DNA of 64,000 nucleotides from Rhodanobacter sp. AS-Z3 (GTDB taxonomy: Bacteria; Pseudomonadota; Gammaproteobacteria; Xanthomonadales; Rhodanobacteraceae). Location: positions 2,503,001-2,567,000 of the forward strand of contig NZ_CP119392.1 in the NCBI RefSeq assembly GCF_029224025.1. Reading direction: 5' to 3'. Below the pieces are notes generated by a model that worked only from the letters and a program-made list of their open reading frames with translations, was not told where the DNA came from and ran no database searches. The position numbers were made by a program, and so were the translations under genes. Every line of letters starts with the position of its first letter. Positions within the stretch are counted from its first letter, which is position 1. Shown in pieces: positions 1 through 8,135 of this stretch.

Positions 1-3000
1 CTGGCCGGCAACGAATTCCTTCTGGAACAGTCGACGCTACTGGGGCGACTATATGTCGATGCTCTGATCCGTCATGGACGCTGGAAAGAGGCGCGCGCAG
101 CTGCCGATGCGCATCTCGATCTAGGGGGCGATCGCGCCGACCTCAACCTGCAGCTATCCGTCAGCTCAGGACGCTGGGACGAAGTCGGCCTGCTCCTCGA
201 GGAGGCGAACGCTGACCCCAACCTGGATTCCGGCGAATTGATGCGCTTCGCGCACATCGCCACCAATCTGGGCAACATTCCACTGACCAAGCAACTCGTA
301 AAGCGTGCCGTGGCGACTGCTAGCCAGGATCCCAAGATCTGCTGGAACGCCTACATGCTGGCGGTGCAGGGCAACTGGGAAAGCGAATCAGAGGTACGCC
401 ATTGGTTCCAAGTCAGTATCGATAGCGCGGATACCGAAGGAAGTCCGGTTCACAGAGGCAAACTCTCGGACCTGGTGGACATGGCGCCAGCATGGCGTGA
501 ACGCACCGATACTCTTGAGAAATCCATCGCATCCGGTGACATGTTCCTTGCCCTAGCGGCCCATCAAGTTAACCGCCCCTTGGCTAGTGTCATTGCCGGT
601 ACAGCGATCGCTAACGAGAACGAACCAGACTTCCGCCGCATCTCCCCCATACCGGCATACGCCGGTGTGGAGCGCCAGTCCGCTGTCCGGCCCGGCTCAA
701 TCGCAATAGATGCCACTGCGTTGCTGACGCTGGCGCGATTGGGTGTGCTGCAAAGTGCTCTGGATCTCTTCCACGCGATCCATGTCCCCCACAGCACCGG
801 TGTCTGGCTGTTCACCGAAGCCTCACAAGTCCGCTTCCACCAGCCTGGCCAGATCACGAATGCTAAGCGCCTGCAGCAGGCCATCGCACGCGACGACCTG
901 AAGGTCGCCGACGCGAGTATCGCCTTTCCTAAGCCGCTGGCAGACGAGGTGGGAGCTGATCTGGCACAGCTACTCGCCGCCTGTCAAGCGGACCGCGATG
1001 TAGGAAAACAGGCGTTCGTGATCCGGTCCACGCCCTTGCATCGCGCCGGGAGTTACCTCGAAGAAGTAGCCAATGTCGGCGATCGCCAACCTTTGTTCCG
1101 CAGCACGCTGGAAGTAGCGCGATCATTGCATCGGTACGGAGGCGTTTCGGATTCGCTGTACGCGGACGCCTTGGATTATCTGCGCTTGCAGGACGAGGGC
1201 TGGCCCGATGAAGAACTGATTCCCCAGGGCGCTCGACTTTACCTGGACGACTTGGCGGTCACCTATCTGCAGCATGTTGGCCTACTGAAGCCGCTCGCTG
1301 ACGCTCGGTTTCAGCTATTCATCCATGCTGATGTGCGGGCCCAGGCCGTGGCGTTTGGTGCTCTGGAAGACGTGGGCGAGAACGTCGCGGACGTGATCGA
1401 GCAGATACGCCGATTCTTCGTCAACGGCCAAGAACGCGGAGTAGTGCGCGTTCTACCGCTTCCGGTTCGAAATCGGGCGGCAGGGCACGACGGCGGCCCA
1501 GTCGAGGTCACGGCCGGCGTGTTGCTGGAGCAGATGTTCCAGCAAGAAGAGGGCATCGAAGCCGTGATCTTCGATGATCGGGCCGTGAATCGGCATTCAT
1601 CGTTCAGCTATCCAAACGAGACGAGTGTCGCCGTCTGCACCACGCTGGATGTCATCGACTGGATGCACGAAAAAGGGTTGATGGAGGAGCGAGCGCGGCT
1701 GAAATGCCTGGTCACTCTCAGGCGCTCTGGGTATTTGTTCATGCCGCTGGATGCCACCGAACTGCGCGCTGCGCTTGCCGGCTCGAAAGTGCATGAAGGC
1801 GAGCTGTTCGAGTCTGTCGCTGCTCGCGCGATCCGTGAAAATCTGCTACTGGCACGGGCATCAGGTCTGCTGCAACTGCCAATGGAGATGTTCTGGTACA
1901 CGGCGCATGTGGCCCAGATTGCGAAAGCCGTGACTGAATTGTGGTCGGGCGACAGCGTGGATGACGATGTTCCGGTCAAAGCATCGTGGCTACTCGATCT
2001 GATGCGCTACGACGGTTTTGCGGACCGGATGCTCGGCCCTGAAAATAGTCGCAGGTGGGTGGACATGGAGGCACTGAGCGTTCTTCGACTACTGATGAAC
2101 CAGGGTGTGGCGCAGAAGCATCGTGCGGACTACAACCGCTGGCTCGACGAAACGTTTTTCGTAGATATGGAGCAGGCGCGGCCCCAAGTGTTTGCTGCAC
2201 TCTGCGAGCTGGTCCGTAGGAACATATCCGGTATCGTCAGCATCGTTGAAGGCGCGGAAAAAGCCGGGCAACTCGGCGAACTGCCGCGCGAGGCCGTCGT
2301 AGGGCAGCTGGGCAAAGAGTTCATCAACCATCTGCCGCGATCTATCCGTGAAGTGATCTTCGAAGACGAGGTATTACTCGACAAACTAGGATTGAGCAGA
2401 TCCACGATTGTCAGCGTGAGCCTGCAAGGCTCGCCGTCGTTTTCCTCGGAGATGCTGTACGAAGTCGCAGCGGCCGTCCATGCGGACGGCAAGGCGGGCC
2501 GCATTGTGGACAGATCGGGCACAGGCTGGTGCATGAACATCGGCGCCGATGGAATTGCTTGCTGCGTGGAAGAAGAGGGCGAACGCAGCTTCCCCGTAAA
2601 TCACTCGTCGCTTGTATCGCCGACAGCATCTGTACGCCTAGATTATGCACGGCAGTTCGCCGCCGAAACCGGTATCGCGGAACGCTACATTGAACAGTGG
2701 TTCGCCGCGCTGGCGGAGGCGCCTCTCAGTCCGGCCCGGATCGCCGTGATGGAGCGCGATTTCCAGAACTGTCCTGTGTGGCGCATGCGTCAGATACGCA
2801 GGCTGCTGCATGAGGGGAGCACCTCTGTTGCCGATATGGCGCCGACGAACAGGACCTACTACGAACGGTTGCTTCCGCCTTGGGACGGTCAGGTGACTCT
2901 CGCCTCGTTCGCAACGTCGCTGGAGATCGCCGAAGGGTTTTCCGCAAATCCGCTGTCGCGGCTCGTATGGTCCGCGCATCAGACCACCGCTCCATCGGCC

Positions 3001-4164
3001 GTCATCGGCACCATGACGGTGGATGAACTCATGGAAGGAGTGCCTGTGTTACTGGACGACATCGATGTCTGGTCGCTGGTGGGCTTGATCGAAGCACTGG
3101 CGTGCCGGCCTGACGCTTTCACTGATCTGCTCGAAATTACGCGGCTTGTGATCGAGCATTTCAGCAAAGTGGTGGGCGACGACACGCGTCTCGCACTGGC
3201 ATCCGCCCTCATCAGCCTAGTGGATTCGACGGTTAACGGTTCTGGCGTGTTCGTTGATGTTCCCGTGTATTGGCGCCGTTTGGCTTCGATCGCCCAAGCA
3301 ACATTGGTGGAGCGCGCAGCGTTGGCGAGTGCCGTCGACCTTTCGGCATTCGTTGAATGGGCGGGCGGTGCCTTCTCGCTGTTCCAGTCCATGACTCTGG
3401 CGGATCTCCCCCGCGAACCGTGCTGGAATGGCTTCATGGCGCATCCCGACCAGCTCAGGCAGGAGTTCCTCGGACGGGTGCTGCATGCAATGGAACCTCG
3501 GCGCATCGACATCGCGGATACTGAACTGCTGCAGAACATTTTCGGCTCGCACGAGGATTCATTGCTGTCTCGCAACAACATCTTCTTTAGTGGCCTACCA
3601 GGACCGTTGGAAGGTGCGTTCGAAACTAGGCTGGCCCTCCCGGTGAATTTGGTCTCCGTGCTGGAATCGTCGCTCGCTGACGATAGCCAGCCGTTGTTCC
3701 AGCGAGTGCTTGCGGCTGCGCAGCTGGCGGACATGGGACAGCTGACGGACACGGTCGCCTGTGCGCTGGCACGCGCAGTGGGGGAACTGGACAGGCACGA
3801 TGTCGCCAAGGAAGGAGAAGGCCTGATGACGACCTTCTGCATACGGCTATCGCTGGCCGCGGCAGCAACCCGGCACGAAAAACTGACCGCGGCGATCAAG
3901 CAGTTGCTCCTAAGTCAACCCGGGATTCCACTTTCGGTCCGATTCCATGCAGCGGTCACTACCTGCGCTGCCGAGGGGGACGCGAGCAAATGGGCAGCCG
4001 AAGTTGGTCGCGTCGTTACGCGCTGCAGCAGCATGGTCCAGAGCCGTCAGGATGCCGAACACATCCTGTTCACCTTGCGAGCAATGCGCGATGTCAGATC
4101 CGATTTGAGGCCTGTTGTAGCGGCGAACTATGCGAGGCTCCAAGCGCTTGCCGGCAGACTCTAG
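1..4164 (+). CDS. TPR/PIN-domain conflict-system protein (5' end outside window)
   Basis: The reading frame is open from base 1, so the ATG at 238 is internal and the start lies left of the window; 1387 residues are visible. Residues 1-210 are helical, TPR-like repeats. From about residue 230 a PIN-like nuclease fold begins (IAIDATALLTLARLG, then PHST and HQP), and it resumes after a helical insert at about 520-560 (IFDDRAVNR, CTTLDVIDW). The conserved stretch before it and the PHST...HQP pattern match, from memory, the PIN domain of the TPR-GreAB-C-PIN family predicted to act in biological conflict; the GreAB-C domain would lie in the missing part. The remaining 800 residues are mostly helical without a motif I recognise. 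If correct, it would be a large cytoplasmic RNase effector. Family membership rests on pattern recall, not a search. Confidence 0.7.
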   Translation: MAGNEFLLEQSTLLGRLYVDALIRHGRWKEARAAADAHLDLGGDRADLNLQLSVSSGRWDEVGLLLEEANADPNLDSGELMRFAHIATNLGNIPLTKQLVKRAVATASQDPKICWNAYMLAVQGNWESESEVRHWFQVSIDSADTEGSPVHRGKLSDLVDMAPAWRERTDTLEKSIASGDMFLALAAHQVNRPLASVIAGTAIANENEPDFRRISPIPAYAGVERQSAVRPGSIAIDATALLTLARLGVLQSALDLFHAIHVPHSTGVWLFTEASQVRFHQPGQITNAKRLQQAIARDDLKVADASIAFPKPLADEVGADLAQLLAACQADRDVGKQAFVIRSTPLHRAGSYLEEVANVGDRQPLFRSTLEVARSLHRYGGVSDSLYADALDYLRLQDEGWPDEELIPQGARLYLDDLAVTYLQHVGLLKPLADARFQLFIHADVRAQAVAFGALEDVGENVADVIEQIRRFFVNGQERGVVRVLPLPVRNRAAGHDGGPVEVTAGVLLEQMFQQEEGIEAVIFDDRAVNRHSSFSYPNETSVAVCTTLDVIDWMHEKGLMEERARLKCLVTLRRSGYLFMPLDATELRAALAGSKVHEGELFESVAARAIRENLLLARASGLLQLPMEMFWYTAHVAQIAKAVTELWSGDSVDDDVPVKASWLLDLMRYDGFADRMLGPENSRRWVDMEALSVLRLLMNQGVAQKHRADYNRWLDETFFVDMEQARPQVFAALCELVRRNISGIVSIVEGAEKAGQLGELPREAVVGQLGKEFINHLPRSIREVIFEDEVLLDKLGLSRSTIVSVSLQGSPSFSSEMLYEVAAAVHADGKAGRIVDRSGTGWCMNIGADGIACCVEEEGERSFPVNHSSLVSPTASVRLDYARQFAAETGIAERYIEQWFAALAEAPLSPARIAVMERDFQNCPVWRMRQIRRLLHEGSTSVADMAPTNRTYYERLLPPWDGQVTLASFATSLEIAEGFSANPLSRLVWSAHQTTAPSAVIGTMTVDELMEGVPVLLDDIDVWSLVGLIEALACRPDAFTDLLEITRLVIEHFSKVVGDDTRLALASALISLVDSTVNGSGVFVDVPVYWRRLASIAQATLVERAALASAVDLSAFVEWAGGAFSLFQSMTLADLPREPCWNGFMAHPDQLRQEFLGRVLHAMEPRRIDIADTELLQNIFGSHEDSLLSRNNIFFSGLPGPLEGAFETRLALPVNLVSVLESSLADDSQPLFQRVLAAAQLADMGQLTDTVACALARAVGELDRHDVAKEGEGLMTTFCIRLSLAAAATRHEKLTAAIKQLLLSQPGIPLSVRFHAAVTTCAAEGDASKWAAEVGRVVTRCSSMVQSRQDAEHILFTLRAMRDVRSDLRPVVAANYARLQALAGRL

Positions 4165-4202
4165 CGGGGAGGTGGGGTTAGCTCAATCCCGCTGAGCTGT
4201 AA

Positions 4203-4227
4203 GGCGCCCACAAGGGCGACTTTTTTT
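4203..4227 (+). terminator. Rho-independent terminator after the PIN-domain gene
   Basis: A 5-bp GC stem (CGCCC/GGGCG, 4205-4209 with 4214-4218) with an ACAA loop is followed by seven T residues at 4221-4227. A second hairpin, AGCTCA/TGAGCT (4180-4198), lies just upstream. Position 40 bp after the stop codon fits termination of the large gene. Confidence 0.6.
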
Positions 4228-4245
4228 ATTGGGCTGTCTCTAGCG

Positions 4246-4650
4246 GTGAGACTGAGAAGCTCGAGACTGTACCTGTCACCTATCATCGGAACCAATGTGT
4301 CCTACATCACCAAGATGTGTCTGCGGATTATGGGATGGTGCCTGTTGCCGATCTTTTTTGCGGCCTTGGTGGCTTGGCCCATGTCCGCAGTGCTTGAACT
4401 CCCAGCCAAGATAGGTGGCCAGCCCGTTCTTCCGGATTTGCCTTGGCTGGTCGTTTCGACTGGAGCTGCCATCACGCTCGTCCTTTTGGTCTACCAGAGC
4501 ATTCGGGTTTGGCGCTGGGAACACGGCAAGGGCGATGGGTGTTTTGTCTGTGGGTGCTTGCTAGGTCGTGAGCGCTCGGGACGCTGGGGACCCTACCGCA
4601 AGTGTCTTGGATGTGGAAAGAACCATTCGATGCAGAACGGGATCAGCTGA
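4246..4650 (+). CDS. small membrane protein with C-terminal zinc-ribbon motif
   Basis: Function is not recognised. A 134-residue protein read from GTG 4246; an in-frame ATG at 4315 would give 111 residues starting at the first membrane segment. Two hydrophobic stretches (about residues 25-48 and 65-88) suggest two transmembrane helices with both ends on the same side. The tail carries CFVCGC and, 18-20 residues later, CLGCGK, a CxxC...CxxC zinc-binding pattern. It sits between the PIN-domain protein and a broken gene with its own Cys cluster, so it may belong to the same accessory cassette, but a terminator separates it from the upstream gene. Start site and role are uncertain. Confidence 0.5.
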   Translation: MRLRSSRLYLSPIIGTNVSYITKMCLRIMGWCLLPIFFAALVAWPMSAVLELPAKIGGQPVLPDLPWLVVSTGAAITLVLLVYQSIRVWRWEHGKGDGCFVCGCLLGRERSGRWGPYRKCLGCGKNHSMQNGIS

Positions 4651-5204
4651 GTCCAGCGCAAAGGCGAAGGTCATGATTACGCTCGACACCGAAAAATGCC
4701 TGGTTCGTATCGAGAACTGGAGTGATGTCTTGGAGATGGCTGGCTTCACGGTGGACATCGACTCGGAAGCGGCCAAACTCAAAAGCATCATCGGAAGTTA
4801 CGCCTTTAAGGACTTCATCAAGTGCGGACTTGCGTCATGCCATCAACCTCACGGAAAGGGCTATTTGGTTGAGCTTGCTGATGGCCGCGTTACCAATATT
4901 GGACAGGATTGCGGCAAGACCTATTTCTCGGTGAATTTTGAGGAAATGCGGGTGGTCTTTGACCGGGAGACGAGGGCGAAGGAACGGCGCGAGTCCCTGG
5001 TTACTTTGCAGCACCAACTGCCGACCATCGAGGAACGTATCCGCACACTTAAGGAGGCGCCGTTTTCGGGGGGGATGGGTCCACAAGTTGAGCCAGTCCC
5101 TCACTGGTGCGACCACCGGGCTTCCCAGTGAAGTGACGTCCCGGGTTCACCCCCGTTTTCACGGACACTTACGAGAAGGCCGATGCGGCCTATGAGGAGT
5201 GTTC

Positions 5205-5492
5205 ATGTCGAAGCGAAGAAAATTCAGCACCGAGTTCAAGCGTGGCGCGGTTGAACAGGCTAACCAGCCGGGCGTCAGTTGTGCTCAAGTGGCTCGGGAA
5301 CTGGGGATCCGGGATAGCCTCTTGACCCGCTGGAAGCGCGAGGCCGGGAGCCAGGGCAAGAGCGTATTTGCCGGCACGGGAACGCCGCGGGACGAGGAGC
5401 TGGCGCGTTTGAAGCGCGAGCTGACGCGGGTGAAGAAGGAACGAGATTTTTTGCGAGAAGCGGCGACGTTCTTTGCCAAGGGATCATCTTGA
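5205..5492 (+). CDS. IS3-family transposase OrfA
   Basis: A protein of about 95 residues that binds the element's ends. Residues 1-50 form a helix-turn-helix of the transposase_8 type ([15 protein letters not shown] ... [18 protein letters not shown]); residues 65-90 are a leucine-rich coiled coil used for multimerisation. I chose ATG 5205 because GAGGAG lies 5-7 bases upstream; a GTG at 5199 is also in frame. A heptamer T TTT TTG at 5447-5453 is in the correct phase for programmed -1 frameshifting into orfB, which would give the OrfAB fusion transposase. Confidence 0.88.
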   Translation: MSKRRKFSTEFKRGAVEQANQPGVSCAQVARELGIRDSLLTRWKREAGSQGKSVFAGTGTPRDEELARLKRELTRVKKERDFLREAATFFAKGSS

Positions 5493-6361
5493 GGTATCAG
5501 GTGATCGAACGTTGTCGCTATGAGTTCCCGGTCCGGCTGATGTGTCGTTGCCTGCGGGTATCGACCAGCGGTTATTACGATTGGAGTCAACGCCTACCCA
5601 GCGCCCGCCAGATCGATAACGAACGCTTGCTCGAGCGTATCCGTGGGCTTCACGAGGACAGCCGGGGTGCGTTGGGAGCGGGACGGATGCAGGAGGACCT
5701 TGCCGATGAAGGCGAGACTGCCAGCGTGAACCGCGTCGCTCGGTTGATGGCAGCTGATGGCCTGCAGGGCTGGCCGCGCCCGAAGCGACGAGGCCAGCGA
5801 GGGCGGCCGGCGCTTACCCCGCCGGGCGTGCGCAACCGGCTGGAACGGGACTTCACTGCACTGGAGCCAGAGACCAAATGGGTCACCGACATCACCGAGA
5901 TAAAGACCAAGGAAGGCAAGCTGTATTTGTGCATTGTGCTGGACCTGTTCGACCACCGGGTGGTGGGCTGGTCAATGCATCATCGACAGGATCGGCAGAT
6001 GGTTGTCCGAGCAGTGCAGATGGCCGTATGGCAGCGACAGGGCAACGAACCGGTGATCTTGCATTCGGATAGAGGCAGTCAGTTTCGAAGCGGTGACTAT
6101 CAGAAATATTTGCTGGCCAACGCCCTGGTCAGCTCGATGAGCGCCGTGGGTCACTGTGGAGACAACGCCGCATGCGAGGGCTTCTTCGGTCTACTCAAGC
6201 GCGAACGGATTTACCGCATGACATACCCGACACTCGATGCGGCAAGAGCGGATGTGTTCGAATACATCGAGCGGCACCACAACCCAAGGATGCGGCGAAG
6301 GACCGCCAGAGATGGTTTGAAGTTTTCCACCCTTTCACAACCGTCCGTGATTTCGGGGTAG
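5489..6361 (+). CDS. IS3-family transposase OrfB (rve integrase core)
   Basis: The catalytic half of the IS3 transposase, 290 residues from a TTG at 5489 that overlaps the orfA stop. The N-terminal 100 residues are the HTH_21-like region; the retroviral-integrase core follows. The DDE triad is visible: D134 in WVTDITEI, D194 in LHSDRGSQF, and E230 in [14 protein letters not shown], with the usual K/R seven residues after the Glu. The frame stays open far upstream of 5489, consistent with synthesis mainly as an OrfAB frameshift product. The stop codon lies inside the right terminal repeat. No inactivating change is seen. Confidence 0.9.
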   Translation: MRYQVIERCRYEFPVRLMCRCLRVSTSGYYDWSQRLPSARQIDNERLLERIRGLHEDSRGALGAGRMQEDLADEGETASVNRVARLMAADGLQGWPRPKRRGQRGRPALTPPGVRNRLERDFTALEPETKWVTDITEIKTKEGKLYLCIVLDLFDHRVVGWSMHHRQDRQMVVRAVQMAVWQRQGNEPVILHSDRGSQFRSGDYQKYLLANALVSSMSAVGHCGDNAACEGFFGLLKRERIYRMTYPTLDAARADVFEYIERHHNPRMRRRTARDGLKFSTLSQPSVISG

Positions 6362-6915
6362 AACCCCCCTAGTCAAGAAACTGGTTCGTGCTCGAAGCGG
6401 AAGACTGACCCAGCAACGGATTGCCACACAGGAAGAGCGTGAACGTCTGAAAGCCAGCGGGCAACGTCTGGAGAAGGAAACCTACGTGGAGGACCTGATT
6501 GGCCAACTCGATGGAATCGCAGCTTTGTACCCGGAAAATGATTTAAGAGCAGCTGCTGGTCAAAAAGCTTCGGGAAGAGCTCGACGAACTGGCGCTGGCT
6601 GACGTGGATCTACTCGATGAGCGAAGCCTTGCAAGGCTTGCCAAATGGAGCGAAGAAATCGAGCCGACGCTCGTGAAAGCAGCGGAAGTGATTGGCCTCG
6701 GTCAGAAGCTTTTTTTGCAGGAAAACGTCCAGCAACTGATGGCTTATGTTCCAAGCAGGGATGGACAAAGAAGCATGGCCTCGTTCATTGCCCAGTTGCC
6801 CGCTGAGCCCATGAAGGCTGAGGCAGCTCGACCCGCTGCATGGATTCTTTAGCGATCACTCCACACTTCAGGCCACGGTATGTGGCTCGTCAGGCAAGGC
6901 GTTGACCTGGAGAGA

Positions 6916-8031
6916 TCACCCCCCACTTTCTTCGCCTGCCGTCTCGGCATCCTCAAGCAGACGTGCTGCCGGATTGTCCGTCGCGCCACCCGCCTGAAAA
7001 TACCCCACGACGCTGGATACCGCACGATGCTCGGTCATTGCCATGATCGCCGGCAGCGACACGCCCTGACGGCTCGCCTCGGTCACGAAGCCCGAGCGCA
7101 GACTGTGCCCACCAAAGTCCCCTTCCAAACCCGCCAGACGCGCCCGCCGCTGCACGATCTCGCCCACCGCGGCCGGAGAGAGAGCGGGGCCGATGCGGTG
7201 CTTCCACAGCCGCCGAAACATCGCCCCCTCGGTAATCCCGGCCGCGGCCAGCCAAGCCTCTAAGGCTTGGGCGGCGCGATCGAGAACGGGTTTGTCAGGT
7301 GCCGAGGACGCCGTCACGCCGGCCTGTTGCGTCTTGCTGTGCTCCAGCCGGTAGATGAAGCCCTGCGGACCGATCCGACGCAGGTCGCGCAGATCCGCCG
7401 CGGCGACTTCGCTGCGCCGACGCCCGCCGCTGGCGAAGCCAAAGCAGAGCAGGGCGTGGTCACGCAGACCTTCGAGGCTGTCGTCGCAGGTGGCCAGCAT
7501 GGCCTCCAGCTCGGTCAGGGTGATCGCCGTCTTCTTGCGAGGGCGCACGCCACGCTTGACCGCCGCTCGGGCGGCCCGACTCAGGACCGTGCGGATCGCT
7601 GGCTGCTCGCACGGATTCGGCACCTGCTTGAGCCGGTGCGCCGTGGACAGCACCGCCACCCGGTGACGGACCGTCGCCAGGGTCCACGGACCGAGTTTGG
7701 CCTTGAGCCCGGCGGCCACTAAGGCTTGGTCCACGACCAACGGTAACTCCCAGGCCAATTCGCCTTCGGCCGATCGACGCACGACGTGGTCGACTACGAA
7801 CTGGAGCACCGTGGCTTCGGGCACCGGCAGCGTGAGCTCGATGCTATAGCGTGCCGCGTGCCAGCCGGCCCAGTAGCGCAGCGCACTGGCGTAACTACGG
7901 GTCGTGTTCGCCGCGGCCGCTTCGGCGAGCAGTTCGCGCACCGCGTTCGCGGCCTGCTGCGCCAGTTGGATCGGCAGCGTCAGGCCGGAAGCCGGTTGGG
8001 CGAGGGCAGGAAACGTGGAATTATCTTTCAT
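6916..8031 (-). CDS. tyrosine recombinase, TnpS-like cointegrate resolvase
   Basis: A 371-residue site-specific recombinase. Residues 20-150 are the SAM-like core-binding domain; residues 165-350 the catalytic domain with R206 (GGRRRSE), K233, H309-x-x-R312 (GHSLRSGF), H335 (TEHR) and nucleophile Y344 (VVGYFQ), so all active-site residues are present. It is divergent from a KfrA-like coiled-coil gene across 104 bp containing palindromes. This is the arrangement of TnpS and TnpT of Tn4651/Tn4652-type Tn3 transposons, where TnpS resolves cointegrates at a site between the two genes. An island or phage integrase is the alternative, but no tRNA or att duplication is seen. The recombinase call is firm; the TnpS assignment is inference. 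Confidence 0.85.
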   Translation of the reverse strand: MKDNSTFPALAQPASGLTLPIQLAQQAANAVRELLAEAAAANTTRSYASALRYWAGWHAARYSIELTLPVPEATVLQFVVDHVVRRSAEGELAWELPLVVDQALVAAGLKAKLGPWTLATVRHRVAVLSTAHRLKQVPNPCEQPAIRTVLSRAARAAVKRGVRPRKKTAITLTELEAMLATCDDSLEGLRDHALLCFGFASGGRRRSEVAAADLRDLRRIGPQGFIYRLEHSKTQQAGVTASSAPDKPVLDRAAQALEAWLAAAGITEGAMFRRLWKHRIGPALSPAAVGEIVQRRARLAGLEGDFGGHSLRSGFVTEASRQGVSLPAIMAMTEHRAVSSVVGYFQAGGATDNPAARLLEDAETAGEESGG

Positions 8032-8088
8032 AGTATGTAATGTATACTACGATCAAGAGTGTATAGCCACGATAATCATCCCTTATCG
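8031..8088. promoter_or_regulatory. paired palindromes, candidate rst recombination/operator site
   Basis: Two inverted repeats share the same geometry of 6-bp arms around a 7-base spacer: TAGTAT/ATACTA at 8031-8049 and CGATAA/TTATCG at 8070-8088, centres 39 bp apart. The first overlaps the recombinase start codon. Tyrosine-recombinase core sites have inverted arms around a 6-8 base crossover region, so the first is a candidate TnpS core site and the second a helper-protein site. Both could instead be operators. AT-rich promoter-like sequence fills the gap. Confidence 0.5.
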
Positions 8089-8135
8089 CGAGTACGTAGA
8101 CAAGCGGGCAGGGCGCCGATCGAGGAGGCACTTTC

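Larger units (their letters stand above)
5134..6375 (+). mobile_element. complete IS3-family insertion sequence
   Basis: The element contains an orfA/orfB pair and imperfect terminal inverted repeats. The left end reads TGACGTCCCGGGTTC and the reverse complement of the right end TGACTAGGGGGGTTC, and both continue to a shared TCACGGAC. If the right end is placed one base earlier (6374), the trinucleotide AAG flanks both sides, a plausible 3-bp target duplication. Length is about 1.24 kb, normal for the family. Both reading frames are intact, so it may still be mobile. It interrupts a hypothetical gene. Confidence 0.9.
4673..6852 (+). pseudogene. hypothetical gene broken by IS insertion and frameshifts
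   Basis: The 5' part (4673-5131) begins at ATG 4673 and encodes about 150 residues including KCGLASCHQPHGKGY and IGQDCGKTYF, a possible metal-binding cluster, then a charged helical stretch. The IS3 element lies directly after. The 3' part resumes at about 6375 (KKLVRARSGRL, charged helical) and runs in one frame to about 6545. Coding quality then passes to another frame (EQLLVKKLREELDE) that ends at TAG 6852, so a frameshift lies near 6545. A run of seven G at 5068-5074 is a second candidate shift site, since neither flank joins cleanly across the insertion. The whole is one interrupted, multiply damaged gene of about 310 codons. The family is not recognised. Confidence 0.65.

Noticed and set aside
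238..240. ATG as the start of the large PIN-domain gene
   Set aside because: The same frame is open to base 1 with continuous TPR-like sequence, so the start is outside the window.
4174..4203. GGGGTTAGCTCA...TGTAAG as a Tn3-type terminal inverted repeat or tRNA fragment
   Set aside because: It begins GGGG and ends TAAG like Tn3 ends and has a D-arm-like stretch, but no partner repeat was found and it does not fold as a tRNA; the stem and T run fit a terminator region better.
4568..4672. Upstream in-frame extension of the broken gene
   Set aside because: It overlaps the membrane-protein gene and encodes low-complexity sequence; ATG 4673 starts the plausible protein.
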